IMG/VR virus record: IMGVR_UViG_3300034062_004791 | Span: 1 to 58,867 of that record | DNA from: a virus | DNA length: 58,867 nucleotides | Direction: 5' to 3' (one strand) | Shown here: positions 22,282 to 29,942 of the stretch, piece by piece | How the letters are laid out: every line of letters starts with the position of its first letter | Position numbering within the stretch: position 1 is the first letter of the stretch | Position numbers and translations under genes: made by a program | Notes under the pieces: model-generated | What the model was told of the DNA's origin: nothing | Databases searched by the model: none | The model's input: the letters and a program-made list of their open reading frames with translations, nothing else

Positions 22282-22617
22282 TCACTCGTTAGGTTGATAA
22301 GTACTAGTAGATCGCTGCTTTACCCAGGCGATTGCTTCACCAAGGGTTGTGGCTCCTGACAAGCGAACATCTTGGTGGCCTGATGATAGCCAGAATTGAC
22401 CATTAGGGTCTCTGAATCCAGTTTCAACATCACGATAGCCAAATCCAGTCATGCGGTCCAAAACCGTCAAAGAGCCGATGTCTGTATGCAAAGCCCATTG
22501 ACGATTGGTGTCAAACTGATCAGGGACGGGCTCAAGTATGGATGGGTCAAAATGAGTATCAAGCGTTGTGCCAACCCAAAAAGGCTTTCCACTTTCGGGG
22601 TGAATTTGTCTTTTCAT
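22282..22617 (-). CDS. Hypothetical protein, 111 aa
   Basis: Start MKRQIHPESG at 22617; the longer frame runs into the promoter 22654-22710. Contains PFWVGTTLDTHFDP and a late LGEAIAWVK helix. Unknown family. Confidence 0.6.
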   Translation of the reverse strand: MKRQIHPESGKPFWVGTTLDTHFDPSILEPVPDQFDTNRQWALHTDIGSLTVLDRMTGFGYRDVETGFRDPNGQFWLSSGHQDVRLSGATTLGEAIAWVKQRSTSTYQPNE

Positions 22618-22653
22618 GGTAATCAGTTTTTCACTTGTGTTGTCTACTCTCAT

Positions 22654-22710
22654 ACAATAACCCATAATTGCCATCAATCCCATACCGAGTGGTCAGTTTA
22701 TGGACTGTCT
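22654..22710 (-). promoter_or_regulatory. Dyad promoter for 22282-22617
   Basis: Dyad GACAGTC-N4-AACTGACCAC (22689-22710), TATTGT at 22654-22659 after 29 bp. Spacer nearly identical to that at 16280-16336. Confidence 0.65.
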
Positions 22711-23097
22711 ACTGACTTGCTCATAATCCTGAAGAGCCCCATTTACAAAGTGTAGTTTCAGTCTTGGCCAGTCTTCCCATTTCCCTTTCCAATTTGAAGG
22801 ATAAACCACAATGTATTTTGTGATAAGGTAAATTCTATATTTTCCACGTTTTCCGGTTGGTATCCATTCAAAATTCAGAAATAGTCTGTCTTTTTTATAA
22901 CGAGGGTCATCTTCTTTAATTTCTTCAAAGGTTGAAGTGCCAGTATAATCGGGATACCATAATCTACCAGCCGGGTCAATCCAAAAATAGGTCATAGTCC
23001 CACTATAACCCTCTTCAATGTCTTTTGTTTGTAATTCGGTGTCCGTGAAGTGTTCTCCTAAATTATAAGAAGAGCGGACGTAATCAAAAAGTCCGAT
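22693..23097 (-). CDS. FDYV-family phage protein, apparently ATC-initiated
   Basis: From 23097 the frame reads IGLFDYVRSSYNLG, then ELQTKDIE, WIDPAGRLW and a C-terminal LKLHFVNGALQ. This matches a common phage family that starts M-G-x-F-D-Y-V and contains F/L-Q-T-K-D. The first in-frame ATG (22995) would delete the conserved N-terminus. The codon at the expected start is ATC, and a perfect AGGAGG lies eight bases before it. The frame closes upstream at the TGA of the HNH gene. So either ATC initiates, or the start codon was lost by mutation. Confidence 0.6.
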   Translation of the reverse strand: MGLFDYVRSSYNLGEHFTDTELQTKDIEEGYSGTMTYFWIDPAGRLWYPDYTGTSTFEEIKEDDPRYKKDRLFLNFEWIPTGKRGKYRIYLITKYIVVYPSNWKGKWEDWPRLKLHFVNGALQDYEQVSRQSIN

Positions 23098-23100
23098 TGG

Positions 23101-23601
23101 TCATTCCTCCTCAGTCACTATATATTCGCATTTATACCCCTTTGTTTTTTCACCACGATTACAACAAACCCAAATTCTACTTTGATTTAACCCAAGTTGT
23201 CTTGAAAGCGGTCGTTGTCTACCAATAAAAACTTCACCAGTTTCCAAATGAGTTAATTTAACCATAACATCATTAAAGTTATTTGTCCCATGTCGTATTT
23301 TATCAAAAATATTATCTGATTGAGTTCCCTATTGTAAATTAGATAAGTTATCATCTTGAGCATTTCCGTTTAAATGCCTAACAACCATTTTATGTGGTCT
23401 TGGGGATACAAAACTTTCTAAAACGAGTGTAGAGATTGTTTTCTGGACTGCTTTGCCATTTTTATATAATACTACACACCTATAATTCATAGGTGTTTTA
23501 TACCTAATTTTTAAAATGCGATTTTTTTTATTTTTAACTCTTCCCATATTAGAAATTTTATAAAGTCCTTCATAATTTAAAACTGGTTTCCATTTTTCCA
23601 T
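23101..23601 (-). pseudogene. NUMOD4/HNH homing endonuclease with in-frame TAG
   Basis: 167 codons including one TAG at codon 91 (23329-23331). Before it: the NUMOD4 motif WKPVLNYEGLYKISNMGRVK and the HNH part VVRHLNGNAQDDNLSNLQ. After it: GTQSDNIFDKIRHG and a NUMOD1-like tail ending KCEYIVTEEE. Family members read NLxWGT, so the conserved Trp is replaced by TAG. This is the same substitution as in 11267-11677. Without read-through the product lacks the DNA-binding tail. Confidence 0.8.
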
Positions 23602-23604
23602 TTT

Positions 23605-24207
23605 TTATTTTACATATTTCATAAGTTCCTTATAATTCTCAAACATTTTCTGACGTTGAAGGAAATAAAAGAAAAATCTAAGGGTATTTAGAGAATCGTA
23701 TTCAGCATTATGTGATTGACCAATAAAATCTAGACCATAAGAAATCATTGATTTTCTAAGGCCACCGGAAGGAGTTTTGCCACGAACCATTTGATTGAAG
23801 ACGTATAGAGTTTTTACATCTATTACTCTGCGACCAAAATATGGAAAATGAATTCCTCTTTCTCTGAATTCATCCTTGAGTTCGGTTGCATCCGAAAACT
23901 TATTATTACCTCCCCAAACCAAGGGATTTGTAAATACTTGATTTTGTGTAAGAATATCCCCGAGTTCTTGGGCTACTGTTTTGTGGTCTACAGACTTTTC
24001 TTGGATAATTTCGTCAGTAATCCCGGTAAGTTGGGTGATAAATGGTGTAATATTTTCTTCAGGGTCAAGATACCAAGAGTATGTCTCGATTTCCTCGGGT
24101 CTTATTGGGCTCCCCCAGGCAACGCCAACCTGAATAATTCGTGGAGTAGTTCCATCATTTTTATTGTTAAGTTCAAGATCAATTGCTAGGTAGTTTTGGT
24201 CTCTCAT
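23605..24207 (-). CDS. DnaQ-like 3'-5' exonuclease
   Basis: 200 residues, DEDDh superfamily. ExoI AIDLELNN (Asp/Glu pair at about 10 and 12), the ITQLTGIT block typical of DnaQ/ExoX enzymes, and ExoIII HNAEYDSLNTLRFF with catalytic His and Asp. No polymerase domain. Could be a proofreading or RNA-degrading enzyme. Confidence 0.85.
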   Translation of the reverse strand: MRDQNYLAIDLELNNKNDGTTPRIIQVGVAWGSPIRPEEIETYSWYLDPEENITPFITQLTGITDEIIQEKSVDHKTVAQELGDILTQNQVFTNPLVWGGNNKFSDATELKDEFRERGIHFPYFGRRVIDVKTLYVFNQMVRGKTPSGGLRKSMISYGLDFIGQSHNAEYDSLNTLRFFFYFLQRQKMFENYKELMKYVK

Positions 24208-24208
24208 T

Positions 24209-24472
24209 TTACTGATAAGGATTCCTCAATTCTTTAAATATTGCCTCAAAAAAAGCAACCCTGTCTTTTGTGTACTCAGCGTCAACACCATTTTCTTTAC
24301 AAAACATAATGATGCATTTATTAACATCTAATTGATAATCAGATTCAAACCTAGAATATTTAATGTGCTCTAAAAGCTCTAGACACATAATCTCAAACAA
24401 CTGAAACAGTTGTTGTTGAGAAAGTTCTACTTCTCTTTCGGTTTGCTGATGTGCATTAAATTTGATTTTCAT
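24209..24472 (-). CDS. Hypothetical protein, 87 aa
   Basis: Helical with QQLFQLFEIMCLELLEH. Directly upstream of the exonuclease gene, with one base between. Unknown. Confidence 0.55.
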   Translation of the reverse strand: MKIKFNAHQQTEREVELSQQQLFQLFEIMCLELLEHIKYSRFESDYQLDVNKCIIMFCKENGVDAEYTKDRVAFFEAIFKELRNPYQ

Positions 24473-24474
24473 TT

Positions 24475-24837
24475 TTATTGTACCTCAATTTCAAGAATTA
24501 GCCATTTACCAACATTATTATTCAGTTCACAAAGCAAATCGTGACCACCAATCTTCAATTCTTCATCAGTCCACAAATAACCAGTATATTCACTATAATG
24601 AGAACCAAACTGAACATCACCAATACCCATCACGGTTAGAATAGTTGCTTCAATCACTTCGTCCCGAGTGCAGGGTTTATCACTCACCCAGTAACGTACC
24701 GTGACTTTTTTGTTATGAATCCATCCCAATTCTTCAGCAAGAGGGTCGCTCAAACTAGAAAGAAACAAAACATCACATGCTTCACCATAATTGTGAAGAC
24801 AAAGCAAGCCTTCATAAGTCTTTGAGGTGAGAGTCAC
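24475..24837 (-). CDS. Hypothetical protein, 120 aa
   Basis: Contains VTVRYWVSDKPCTRDEVIE and YSEYTGYLWTDEELKIGGHD, a pattern seen in phage proteins of unknown function. ATGA overlap with 24834-25037. Confidence 0.65.
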   Translation of the reverse strand: MTLTSKTYEGLLCLHNYGEACDVLFLSSLSDPLAEELGWIHNKKVTVRYWVSDKPCTRDEVIEATILTVMGIGDVQFGSHYSEYTGYLWTDEELKIGGHDLLCELNNNVGKWLILEIEVQ

Positions 24838-25037
24838 TTGTTCATCTCCGCAATAACAGCAACAATAGCAATAATCAGAATGATTGCAAATACAAAACTA
24901 GCACTAATCCAAATCGGTGAGAGTACCCAAACCCAAGACCAATTAATATACCCGGTCAGTTTAAGACCGATAAACAGCACAGTCAAAAGACCAGGAAATC
25001 CGATTCCACTAGAAGATGAAGAAGAATTGTTAGACAT
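24834..25037 (-). CDS. Small two-helix membrane protein (fragile-X-F-like family)
   Basis: A Ser-rich start (SNNSSSSSSG), then GIGFPGLLTVLFIGLKL and WSWVWVLSPIWI, the typical order of small bacterial and phage proteins annotated as transmembrane Fragile-X-F/TMEM185-like. Function unknown. Confidence 0.7.
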   Translation of the reverse strand: MSNNSSSSSSGIGFPGLLTVLFIGLKLTGYINWSWVWVLSPIWISASFVFAIILIIAIVAVIAEMNK

Positions 25038-25065
25038 TGATTAAAACTCCGTTGTTGACAAATGT

Positions 25066-25122
25066 ATTATAGCCTAAATTAGATGGGTTGTTGTTTTGTT
25101 GGGTCAGTTTTCTAACTGACCC
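25066..25122 (-). promoter_or_regulatory. Dyad promoter for 24834-25037
   Basis: Perfect dyad GGGTCAGTT-N4-AACTGACCC (25101-25122), TATAAT at 25066-25071 after 29 bp, no hairpin. A compensated variant: both halves carry GGTC instead of GTGAC. Confidence 0.78.
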
Positions 25123-25338
25123 TCAAGGTCGTCCATAAAGCGCCCAAAGATACTCTTTTACTTCTCTAATAGAGCCAAATGGACCCATAATTTCATCGTC
25201 AAATGGGTAACTTGTTTGTGAGTAAAATTCATAATCTTCCCCCTCAAGAATATCAGCAGAAAGTAGGTTGCCGGTATAAGGGCAAGGAATTGCAACAAAT
25301 GAAATTTTTTGCATTTTGTGTTTTGTGTATACAGTCAT
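25123..25338 (-). CDS. Hypothetical protein, 71 aa
   Basis: Contains IPCPYTGNLLS and a C-terminal IREVKEYLW helix. Unknown. One-base overlap upstream. Confidence 0.55.
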   Translation of the reverse strand: MTVYTKHKMQKISFVAIPCPYTGNLLSADILEGEDYEFYSQTSYPFDDEIMGPFGSIREVKEYLWALYGRP

Positions 25339-25604
25339 TATAAAGCATCTAAATCCCTACGACGATGGACCTCGGACACTTTCTGAACCGTCCTATCACC
25401 TTGTTGCTCAATCAGGTCTGCGAGTTGTTTAAGTTCTTCTACTGGGATGCTTTCTTTTAGATTATACTTTCGGGCGAATGCATAGATGGCTGCTCTAATG
25501 GCCGTTGCTTCTAAATGTTCCATACTAGTAATAGAACCCCACGGAGAAGCCGCGCATTCTTGATTATAAAATTCGTTGAACCTATCAATTAATCGCATAA
25601 TCAT
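25338..25604 (-). CDS. Hypothetical helical protein, 88 aa
   Basis: ATGA overlap with the gene upstream. HLEATAIRAAIYAFARKY is a clear helix. Unknown. Confidence 0.55.
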   Translation of the reverse strand: MIMRLIDRFNEFYNQECAASPWGSITSMEHLEATAIRAAIYAFARKYNLKESIPVEELKQLADLIEQQGDRTVQKVSEVHRRRDLDAL

Positions 25605-26059
25605 CCATAGTTAAAGTGTACTTGTGTCTCCCATATAGTCAGACTTCTATCTTGGAGTTTATGAGCAACAACATTTGGAAGAAATCTAGAATATTTGTCT
25701 AGAAACTCTCTTTCATAAAGTTCTTCGGTTCCGGGTAGATAGAAATCATTTCCTACAAATTGTTGCCATCGTTTTTGATAATATTCGGTTGAATCATTGC
25801 GACTGATTTGTAGAAAAATAGTCCGGCCTTCACCACTCGCCGTATAATCAATTACTCGGTAGTTGTAGTAGTTTTTTTGAAATTCTTCAGGAAAAAATCC
25901 ATCTGAGATATGTCCAAATTGTTCTTTGACATTTATTTTGGATATTTTGATATTCGCTTCTCTGAGACGTTTGTTTTCTTCTCTAAGACGTTCAGTTTCT
26001 TCTCTAATGCGTTCGGTGTCTTTTCGCATTGGTTCTAGCCAGGAATCATCAGTCATCAT
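25601..26059 (-). CDS. Coiled-coil protein, 152 aa
   Basis: Residues 10-42 are a regular coiled coil (RIREETERLREENKRLREAN); the rest is alpha/beta with many aromatics. It overlaps the truncated terminase gene by four bases, in the place where the nuclease half of a terminase would be. No terminase nuclease motifs are visible. Confidence 0.6.
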   Translation of the reverse strand: MMTDDSWLEPMRKDTERIREETERLREENKRLREANIKISKINVKEQFGHISDGFFPEEFQKNYYNYRVIDYTASGEGRTIFLQISRNDSTEYYQKRWQQFVGNDFYLPGTEELYEREFLDKYSRFLPNVVAHKLQDRSLTIWETQVHFNYG

Positions 26060-26802
26060 TCATATTCACGGTTAAATGCGTCTTCTCCAATATTTTTAAT
26101 CGTCATCTCCTTCCAATTATTATCTAGTCTAGGAATATCTCTCCAATCATATTCGGATAATACATATTTGTTTATACCATTCTTCGTATCTTCAACTATC
26201 TCATTAAAATAACTACCTTCTTTTTTGGTACTTGCGATAATTATTTTGGGTGAGCCATTACGATGAAAGAAAGAAGCCAATAAATTCTCAGAAGTATAGT
26301 ACTCCATAAAAGCAAATTCATCTAAGAATGCGTGAGTATATTCCCAATTCTCCCAAGTTTCGGGTGCGGATATATTTGTTACTATTTTTATCCTAGAATT
26401 ATTTTTAAGTATTAACCACATTGAGGTTCTTTTTACTATTTTGGGTTTAATCCAATCAGGCAACTGTTCATAAGCATTATAGAATCGTTCAAGTAAATAT
26501 TTTGAATTTTGATAACTAAAACTACTAATCACAATATTGCAATTAGATTTAAAGATTGCCTGATGTAAAAGGTAGAATAATGGAACAGATGATTTACCAA
26601 ATTGTCTTGGGGCCTTTATAAGATTGTATTTGTTTTTATGAATTTTTTTGACTATTTCTTCTTGGGCCGAATAAAGAAGAAATGGCGCATTGCGTTCTTC
26701 AAGTGAAGAAAATTTTACATAATTGTTGATAAAATAAGCTGGGTCATTAGAACATTTAATTAATTCTGAAAAATTAGAAATTTTGTTTAATAGGTTAATC
26801 AT
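26056..26802 (-). CDS. Terminase large-subunit ATPase fragment
   Basis: 248 residues. Walker A-like KAPRQFGKSS (63-72), Walker B THAFLDEFAF (156-165), and a coupling block ASTKKEGSYFNEIV. The end WRDIPRLDNNWK...IGEDAFNREYE matches the linker that precedes the nuclease domain in T4 gp17-type terminases, then stops (TGA TGA). The nuclease domain is missing. It is therefore an ATPase-only paralogue or a remnant, not the working terminase. Confidence 0.75.
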   Translation of the reverse strand: MINLLNKISNFSELIKCSNDPAYFINNYVKFSSLEERNAPFLLYSAQEEIVKKIHKNKYNLIKAPRQFGKSSVPLFYLLHQAIFKSNCNIVISSFSYQNSKYLLERFYNAYEQLPDWIKPKIVKRTSMWLILKNNSRIKIVTNISAPETWENWEYTHAFLDEFAFMEYYTSENLLASFFHRNGSPKIIIASTKKEGSYFNEIVEDTKNGINKYVLSEYDWRDIPRLDNNWKEMTIKNIGEDAFNREYE

Positions 26803-26803
26803 A

Positions 26804-26953
26804 TCAAAAAGGTTGAATGCGGTCAAGAATAATTGCAAACACAGGAAGGGCAATAAAAAACAGAAGCCAAGAAATGCTTGTATATTCAAATACAAGAAAA
26901 ATCCACAGACACAAAAACGCTATCCATAAAACTAAAAAGGTTAGGTATTTCAT
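26804..26953 (-). CDS. Small two-helix membrane protein, 49 aa
   Basis: ATG at 26953, ATGA overlap with the glycosidase stop. Two hydrophobic stretches separated by FEYTS. One base separates it from the terminase fragment. The apparent hydrophobic N-terminus of a longer terminase frame is this gene read in another frame. Confidence 0.55.
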   Translation of the reverse strand: MKYLTFLVLWIAFLCLWIFLVFEYTSISWLLFFIALPVFAIILDRIQPF

Positions 26954-27852
26954 GTTACTGAGTTGATAAAATTTCTATCTGGGACTAGGCTCTGTTGATT
27001 TCTCAATACTGTACCATTAAAACCGTCCATTAGCAAGAGGTTGTACCCACGGTTCCAGGCACTTTGCAAACCAGAAACATTAGACTGAAGTGCCCAGGAA
27101 TGGTCTGTATCAAATATAATGGGCTTATTAACTCTAGAAAACTGCCCATTATTTAGAGCAGTGAAGGTAGGACCATACCAATCGGCTCCTGTTTTCTGCA
27201 TCCAGGCTAATTCATTTTTGCCACTAGATGCCCTGATTCCTCTTGCATAAGAAACACCGACTGGTTTATCAGACCACTTATTAACCCACTTCACAACTTG
27301 CTTTTGAAACCAACCAGTTGAGTTGGACATTAACTCATTCCCTACTTCATAAATCACATTACCATAAGGCTCTAGAGTTTCTACAACTCTTTTAACATGG
27401 GCTCTTTGAAACTTATTCCAAGGTCCCTTCGTATGAACTTCTTCGTGGGATTTTGGTCCTAGACCATTAAATGGATGATTCTCCCAGGCCAAAGGGAAAA
27501 TGTCAGGAATAGAACCTTCAAAAAGAACGACTCCTGTTACAATGTCTCTTTTTTCGGCTCTTTTTACGGCATCTTCTAAATTAGTATAAAAAGTATTATT
27601 TAAGGCGCCATTCTTTTTCCAAGGACCATTTTTAATTCTTATAGTACCAGGAGTATTACTTCCCCAAATAGATTGGGAGAAGTTTGCTCCTTTTGTTTCT
27701 ACAGTCCAGAGTCTTGTAAAGTTTCCGGTTATTTTATCAATTCCTATTTTTTCACCACCAATTGTCTGAACAGTGTTCCAGGTGTGATTGCCCGCAAGGC
27801 GAATTTTCTTTCCGTCTTTATAAAAATCTTTACCTTTTATGGTTATGGACAT
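26950..27852 (-). CDS. TIM-barrel glycoside hydrolase (GH5-like)
   Basis: 300 residues. GNHTWNTVQ near the start, FTRLWTVE, then YGNVIYEVGNELM, where Glu173 is the expected acid/base of clan GH-A enzymes (N-E pair). Later come WYGPTF and PIIFDTDHSW, where the nucleophile strand should be; a clear catalytic Glu there is not obvious, so activity is uncertain. No signal peptide. A virion-associated polysaccharide depolymerase or lysis aid is plausible. A late-like CTAAATAG lies 30 bases upstream of the ATG. Confidence 0.72.
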   Translation of the reverse strand: MSITIKGKDFYKDGKKIRLAGNHTWNTVQTIGGEKIGIDKITGNFTRLWTVETKGANFSQSIWGSNTPGTIRIKNGPWKKNGALNNTFYTNLEDAVKRAEKRDIVTGVVLFEGSIPDIFPLAWENHPFNGLGPKSHEEVHTKGPWNKFQRAHVKRVVETLEPYGNVIYEVGNELMSNSTGWFQKQVVKWVNKWSDKPVGVSYARGIRASSGKNELAWMQKTGADWYGPTFTALNNGQFSRVNKPIIFDTDHSWALQSNVSGLQSAWNRGYNLLLMDGFNGTVLRNQQSLVPDRNFINSVT

Positions 27853-27884
27853 AATTCCTAAATCAGGAGTTATGACTATTTAGA

Positions 27885-28118
27885 TTAATCATAGTACGAA
27901 TCAGTTCGTTGGCAAGTGCTTTCTAAATCTTCTATTTTGTCTTGTAGGTCTAGGATAACCTCAATAATTTTGTACTTATCCAGGTTTCCGGCCTCATCAA
28001 CAATCATTGAAATATATGAATCGTTGATTATTTTTTGTTGTTCTTCGTAAGATTTAAGCCAAAATTCTTTTTTTTCTTTAGAAAAATATGTGCTAAAGTC
28101 TTTTGGAGTGTGTCTCAT
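27885..28118 (-). CDS. Hypothetical protein, 77 aa
   Basis: Charged, helical; DKYKIIEVILDLQDKIEDLE is a coiled coil. ATGA overlap with 28115-28360. Confidence 0.55.
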   Translation of the reverse strand: MRHTPKDFSTYFSKEKKEFWLKSYEEQQKIINDSYISMIVDEAGNLDKYKIIEVILDLQDKIEDLESTCQRTDSYYD

Positions 28119-28360
28119 TTTAATCTATCTCTCATCATTTTTACACATTTGTCCCATTGCATCGTATCATAAGATGGTCTAGAGCTTTCTTTTGGTAGCC
28201 ACCTAGCAACTAAATCAATAACTTCTTGAGTGCAATTGTGGGAGAATCCTAACTCATCTTGAATGAGTTGATAAAGCGTCGGAGGCTTATTCTTTTCGAC
28301 CCAGTTGTCAATAATACTCAGGCACTTTTTAAGATGTTCGTCTTGTTCTTGTTCAGTCAT
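28115..28360 (-). CDS. Hypothetical protein, 81 aa
   Basis: Begins MTEQEQDEHLKKC, one of several genes here with an MTE(E/Q) start. Ends MMRDRLK. Unknown. Confidence 0.55.
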   Translation of the reverse strand: MTEQEQDEHLKKCLSIIDNWVEKNKPPTLYQLIQDELGFSHNCTQEVIDLVARWLPKESSRPSYDTMQWDKCVKMMRDRLK

Positions 28361-28508
28361 AAACCCCTCTAATTAATTCGGCAGTTTCTTCAATCAGTTC
28401 TTGTGTGATGTGGGAATATTCGCAATCTTTTGGAGTTGCAATATAAGGAAACTTGGCCTTATTTGGCTCAAATTTCCCGGCCAGGAGTGGTTTTTGGATT
28501 TTAGTCAT
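28353..28508 (-). CDS. Possible N-terminal stub of an ATP-dependent DNA ligase, 51 aa
   Basis: Starts MTKIQKPLLAGKFE and continues KFPYIATPK. This matches the segment just before the catalytic lysine of phage ATP-dependent ligases (KPMLA...KFPxLASPKLDG). After ATPK the sequence changes to an unrelated helix and ends. It cannot be active; either a remnant or chance resemblance. Confidence 0.45.
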   Translation of the reverse strand: MTKIQKPLLAGKFEPNKAKFPYIATPKDCEYSHITQELIEETAELIRGVYD

Positions 28509-28690
28509 TCTTCATTCCGCCTCACATAATTGACCATAAAACTATAATCACGCAATGCTTCTTCTACTACAGATTCGTCGCAGTGCTCAAGCATTTCTTC
28601 TTCGGTAGCATAACCATTAAGTGAAACATCAATAATAAATTTAGCTATTTTAGCTGTACTCCTCAAACCATTCATCTCCATAATTCTCAC
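28505..28690 (-). CDS. Hypothetical helical protein, 61 aa
   Basis: AKIAKFIIDVSLNGYATEEEML; overlaps the gene upstream by about 40 bases, or 26 if it starts at the ATG at 28675. Confidence 0.5.
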   Translation of the reverse strand: MRIMEMNGLRSTAKIAKFIIDVSLNGYATEEEMLEHCDESVVEEALRDYSFMVNYVRRNEE

Positions 28691-28826
28691 GAATTTCAGT
28701 AGTAAGTTGCTCGTCGCTCACGTTCTTATACTCACTTACCAAATATTCATAAAGAGTTTCTTCTTTGAGTTTTTGAGACATACTATCCATAATAAAATTT
28801 ACGTAATTATCAACTAGTTTAGTCAT
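28650..28826 (-). CDS. Hypothetical acidic protein, 58 aa
   Basis: ATG at 28826; MTKLVDNYVNFIMDSM, then EYLVSEYKNVSDEQL. ATGA-type overlap with 28819-28983. Unknown. Confidence 0.55.
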   Translation of the reverse strand: MTKLVDNYVNFIMDSMSQKLKEETLYEYLVSEYKNVSDEQLTTEIRENYGDEWFEEYS

Positions 28827-28983
28827 TATTTAACTCTCCTTCAAGTTGAACAATAAGTTTTTTTAATAGCTTGTCCTGAATTGCCTTAGCAAACTCAATA
28901 ATACCGTCATCGGTTCCAGACCATCGATGCTTGCCTTTTACAAAATAATATGTAGCAAGTTCAAGACTTTGCTCATCAGTCAT
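28819..28983 (-). CDS. Hypothetical protein, 54 aa
   Basis: Start MTDEQSLELATYYF at 28983. The GTDDGIIEFAKAI segment resembles VDIIEFARQI in 33333-33569, so the two are probably paralogues. Confidence 0.55.
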   Translation of the reverse strand: MTDEQSLELATYYFVKGKHRWSGTDDGIIEFAKAIQDKLLKKLIVQLEGELNND

Positions 28984-29272
28984 TTGCATCGATTTCACAG
29001 CACACAAGTTCCCAATTTAATTGTTCAACCAAATCTTCTAATTGTTGAACACGAACATTCAACCGTTCAATCTCTCTAGAAGCATCATAAATCAACCGAT
29101 GAGGTTTGTCTTTCCAAGTATATGCATAATCACCCTCTCCTGATGGCGCCAGGCGAAGATGATACGTCATTTTAGTTGGCATATCAGGGATTTGACAATC
29201 ATTCTTCAATTGTAGAAGGTTTTCTTGTGAAACAGGAGTCAAATTCCAATCTGGTGTAGGGATAATAGTCAT
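28976..29272 (-). CDS. Hypothetical protein with C-terminal coiled coil, 98 aa
   Basis: A Pro-rich start, then a beta part, then EIERLNVRVQQLEDLVEQL. Unknown. Confidence 0.55.
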   Translation of the reverse strand: MTIIPTPDWNLTPVSQENLLQLKNDCQIPDMPTKMTYHLRLAPSGEGDYAYTWKDKPHRLIYDASREIERLNVRVQQLEDLVEQLNWELVCCEIDAND

Positions 29273-29309
29273 TTCAGTTGTCTATAAGAAAGTTCTTTAG
29301 TGAAGGCGG

Positions 29310-29855
29310 TCATTTTTTCAAAGAGTAAAGGAGTTTTGCGATTTGTTCCTCGGAAAGGTCTTTGATTGCTTCTTTTGCCTTTTCTACTGCCTCATCAGTT
29401 GGCTCATCAAAGGTTTCTCTGGTTTTTATTTCGTAGGCCCCTTCACCGTAGATTTCTTCAATATCCCATCTATCATCAAATTGGGGGTTATGGGGAGTTC
29501 CATTCTTCCTATACTCCATGAGTGCGTGAATATACCAAATATTCTTGGATTTTTTTTCAATGTCCCTGAGGAGATATTTACCCGACTTAAACTTCACATA
29601 AACTGTTTGTCCCTCAAAATCCCCAAGATTGATGTTGGGGTAGCGTTGGGCGGGTCCATTCATAGTGTCAATTACAGTGATTGTAGCAATTTGGGGCATA
29701 CTGGCTCCCTCACCAGTGAGAGTAAATCCCCAGCCAGCAACAACGTATGAGTATTTTAAATGATTACTAGTACTAACTACTCCAACACATGGTTGAGCTC
29801 CATTGTCAAAAGTGCATTTAACTTTCTTTCCAACATACTTGGACAGGTCAATCAT
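29310..29855 (-). CDS. Duplicated beta-barrel-like protein, paralogue of 1526-2056
   Basis: 181 residues. IDLSKYVGKKVKCTF, then INLGDFEGQTVYVKF, EEIYGEGAYEIKT and EEQIAKLLYSL match 1526-2056 segment by segment although the linkers differ. A small barrel repeated twice is inferred. Own dyad promoter. Confidence 0.7.
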   Translation of the reverse strand: MIDLSKYVGKKVKCTFDNGAQPCVGVVSTSNHLKYSYVVAGWGFTLTGEGASMPQIATITVIDTMNGPAQRYPNINLGDFEGQTVYVKFKSGKYLLRDIEKKSKNIWYIHALMEYRKNGTPHNPQFDDRWDIEEIYGEGAYEIKTRETFDEPTDEAVEKAKEAIKDLSEEQIAKLLYSLKK

Positions 29856-29884
29856 GAATAAAACTCCTTTGTGTTTGTGAGTGT

Positions 29885-29942
29885 ATTATAAGCCAAAAAG
29901 GGCACCTATGAAGCGCCCCTTGTGCCAGTTGGTCAAGTGTCC
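29885..29942 (-). promoter_or_regulatory. Dyad promoter with nested terminator, for 29310-29855
   Basis: Dyad 29922-29942 containing the upstream TGA, hairpin GGGGCGC-N6-GGTGCCC with TTTTT, TATAAT at 29885-29890 after 31 bp. Confidence 0.82.
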
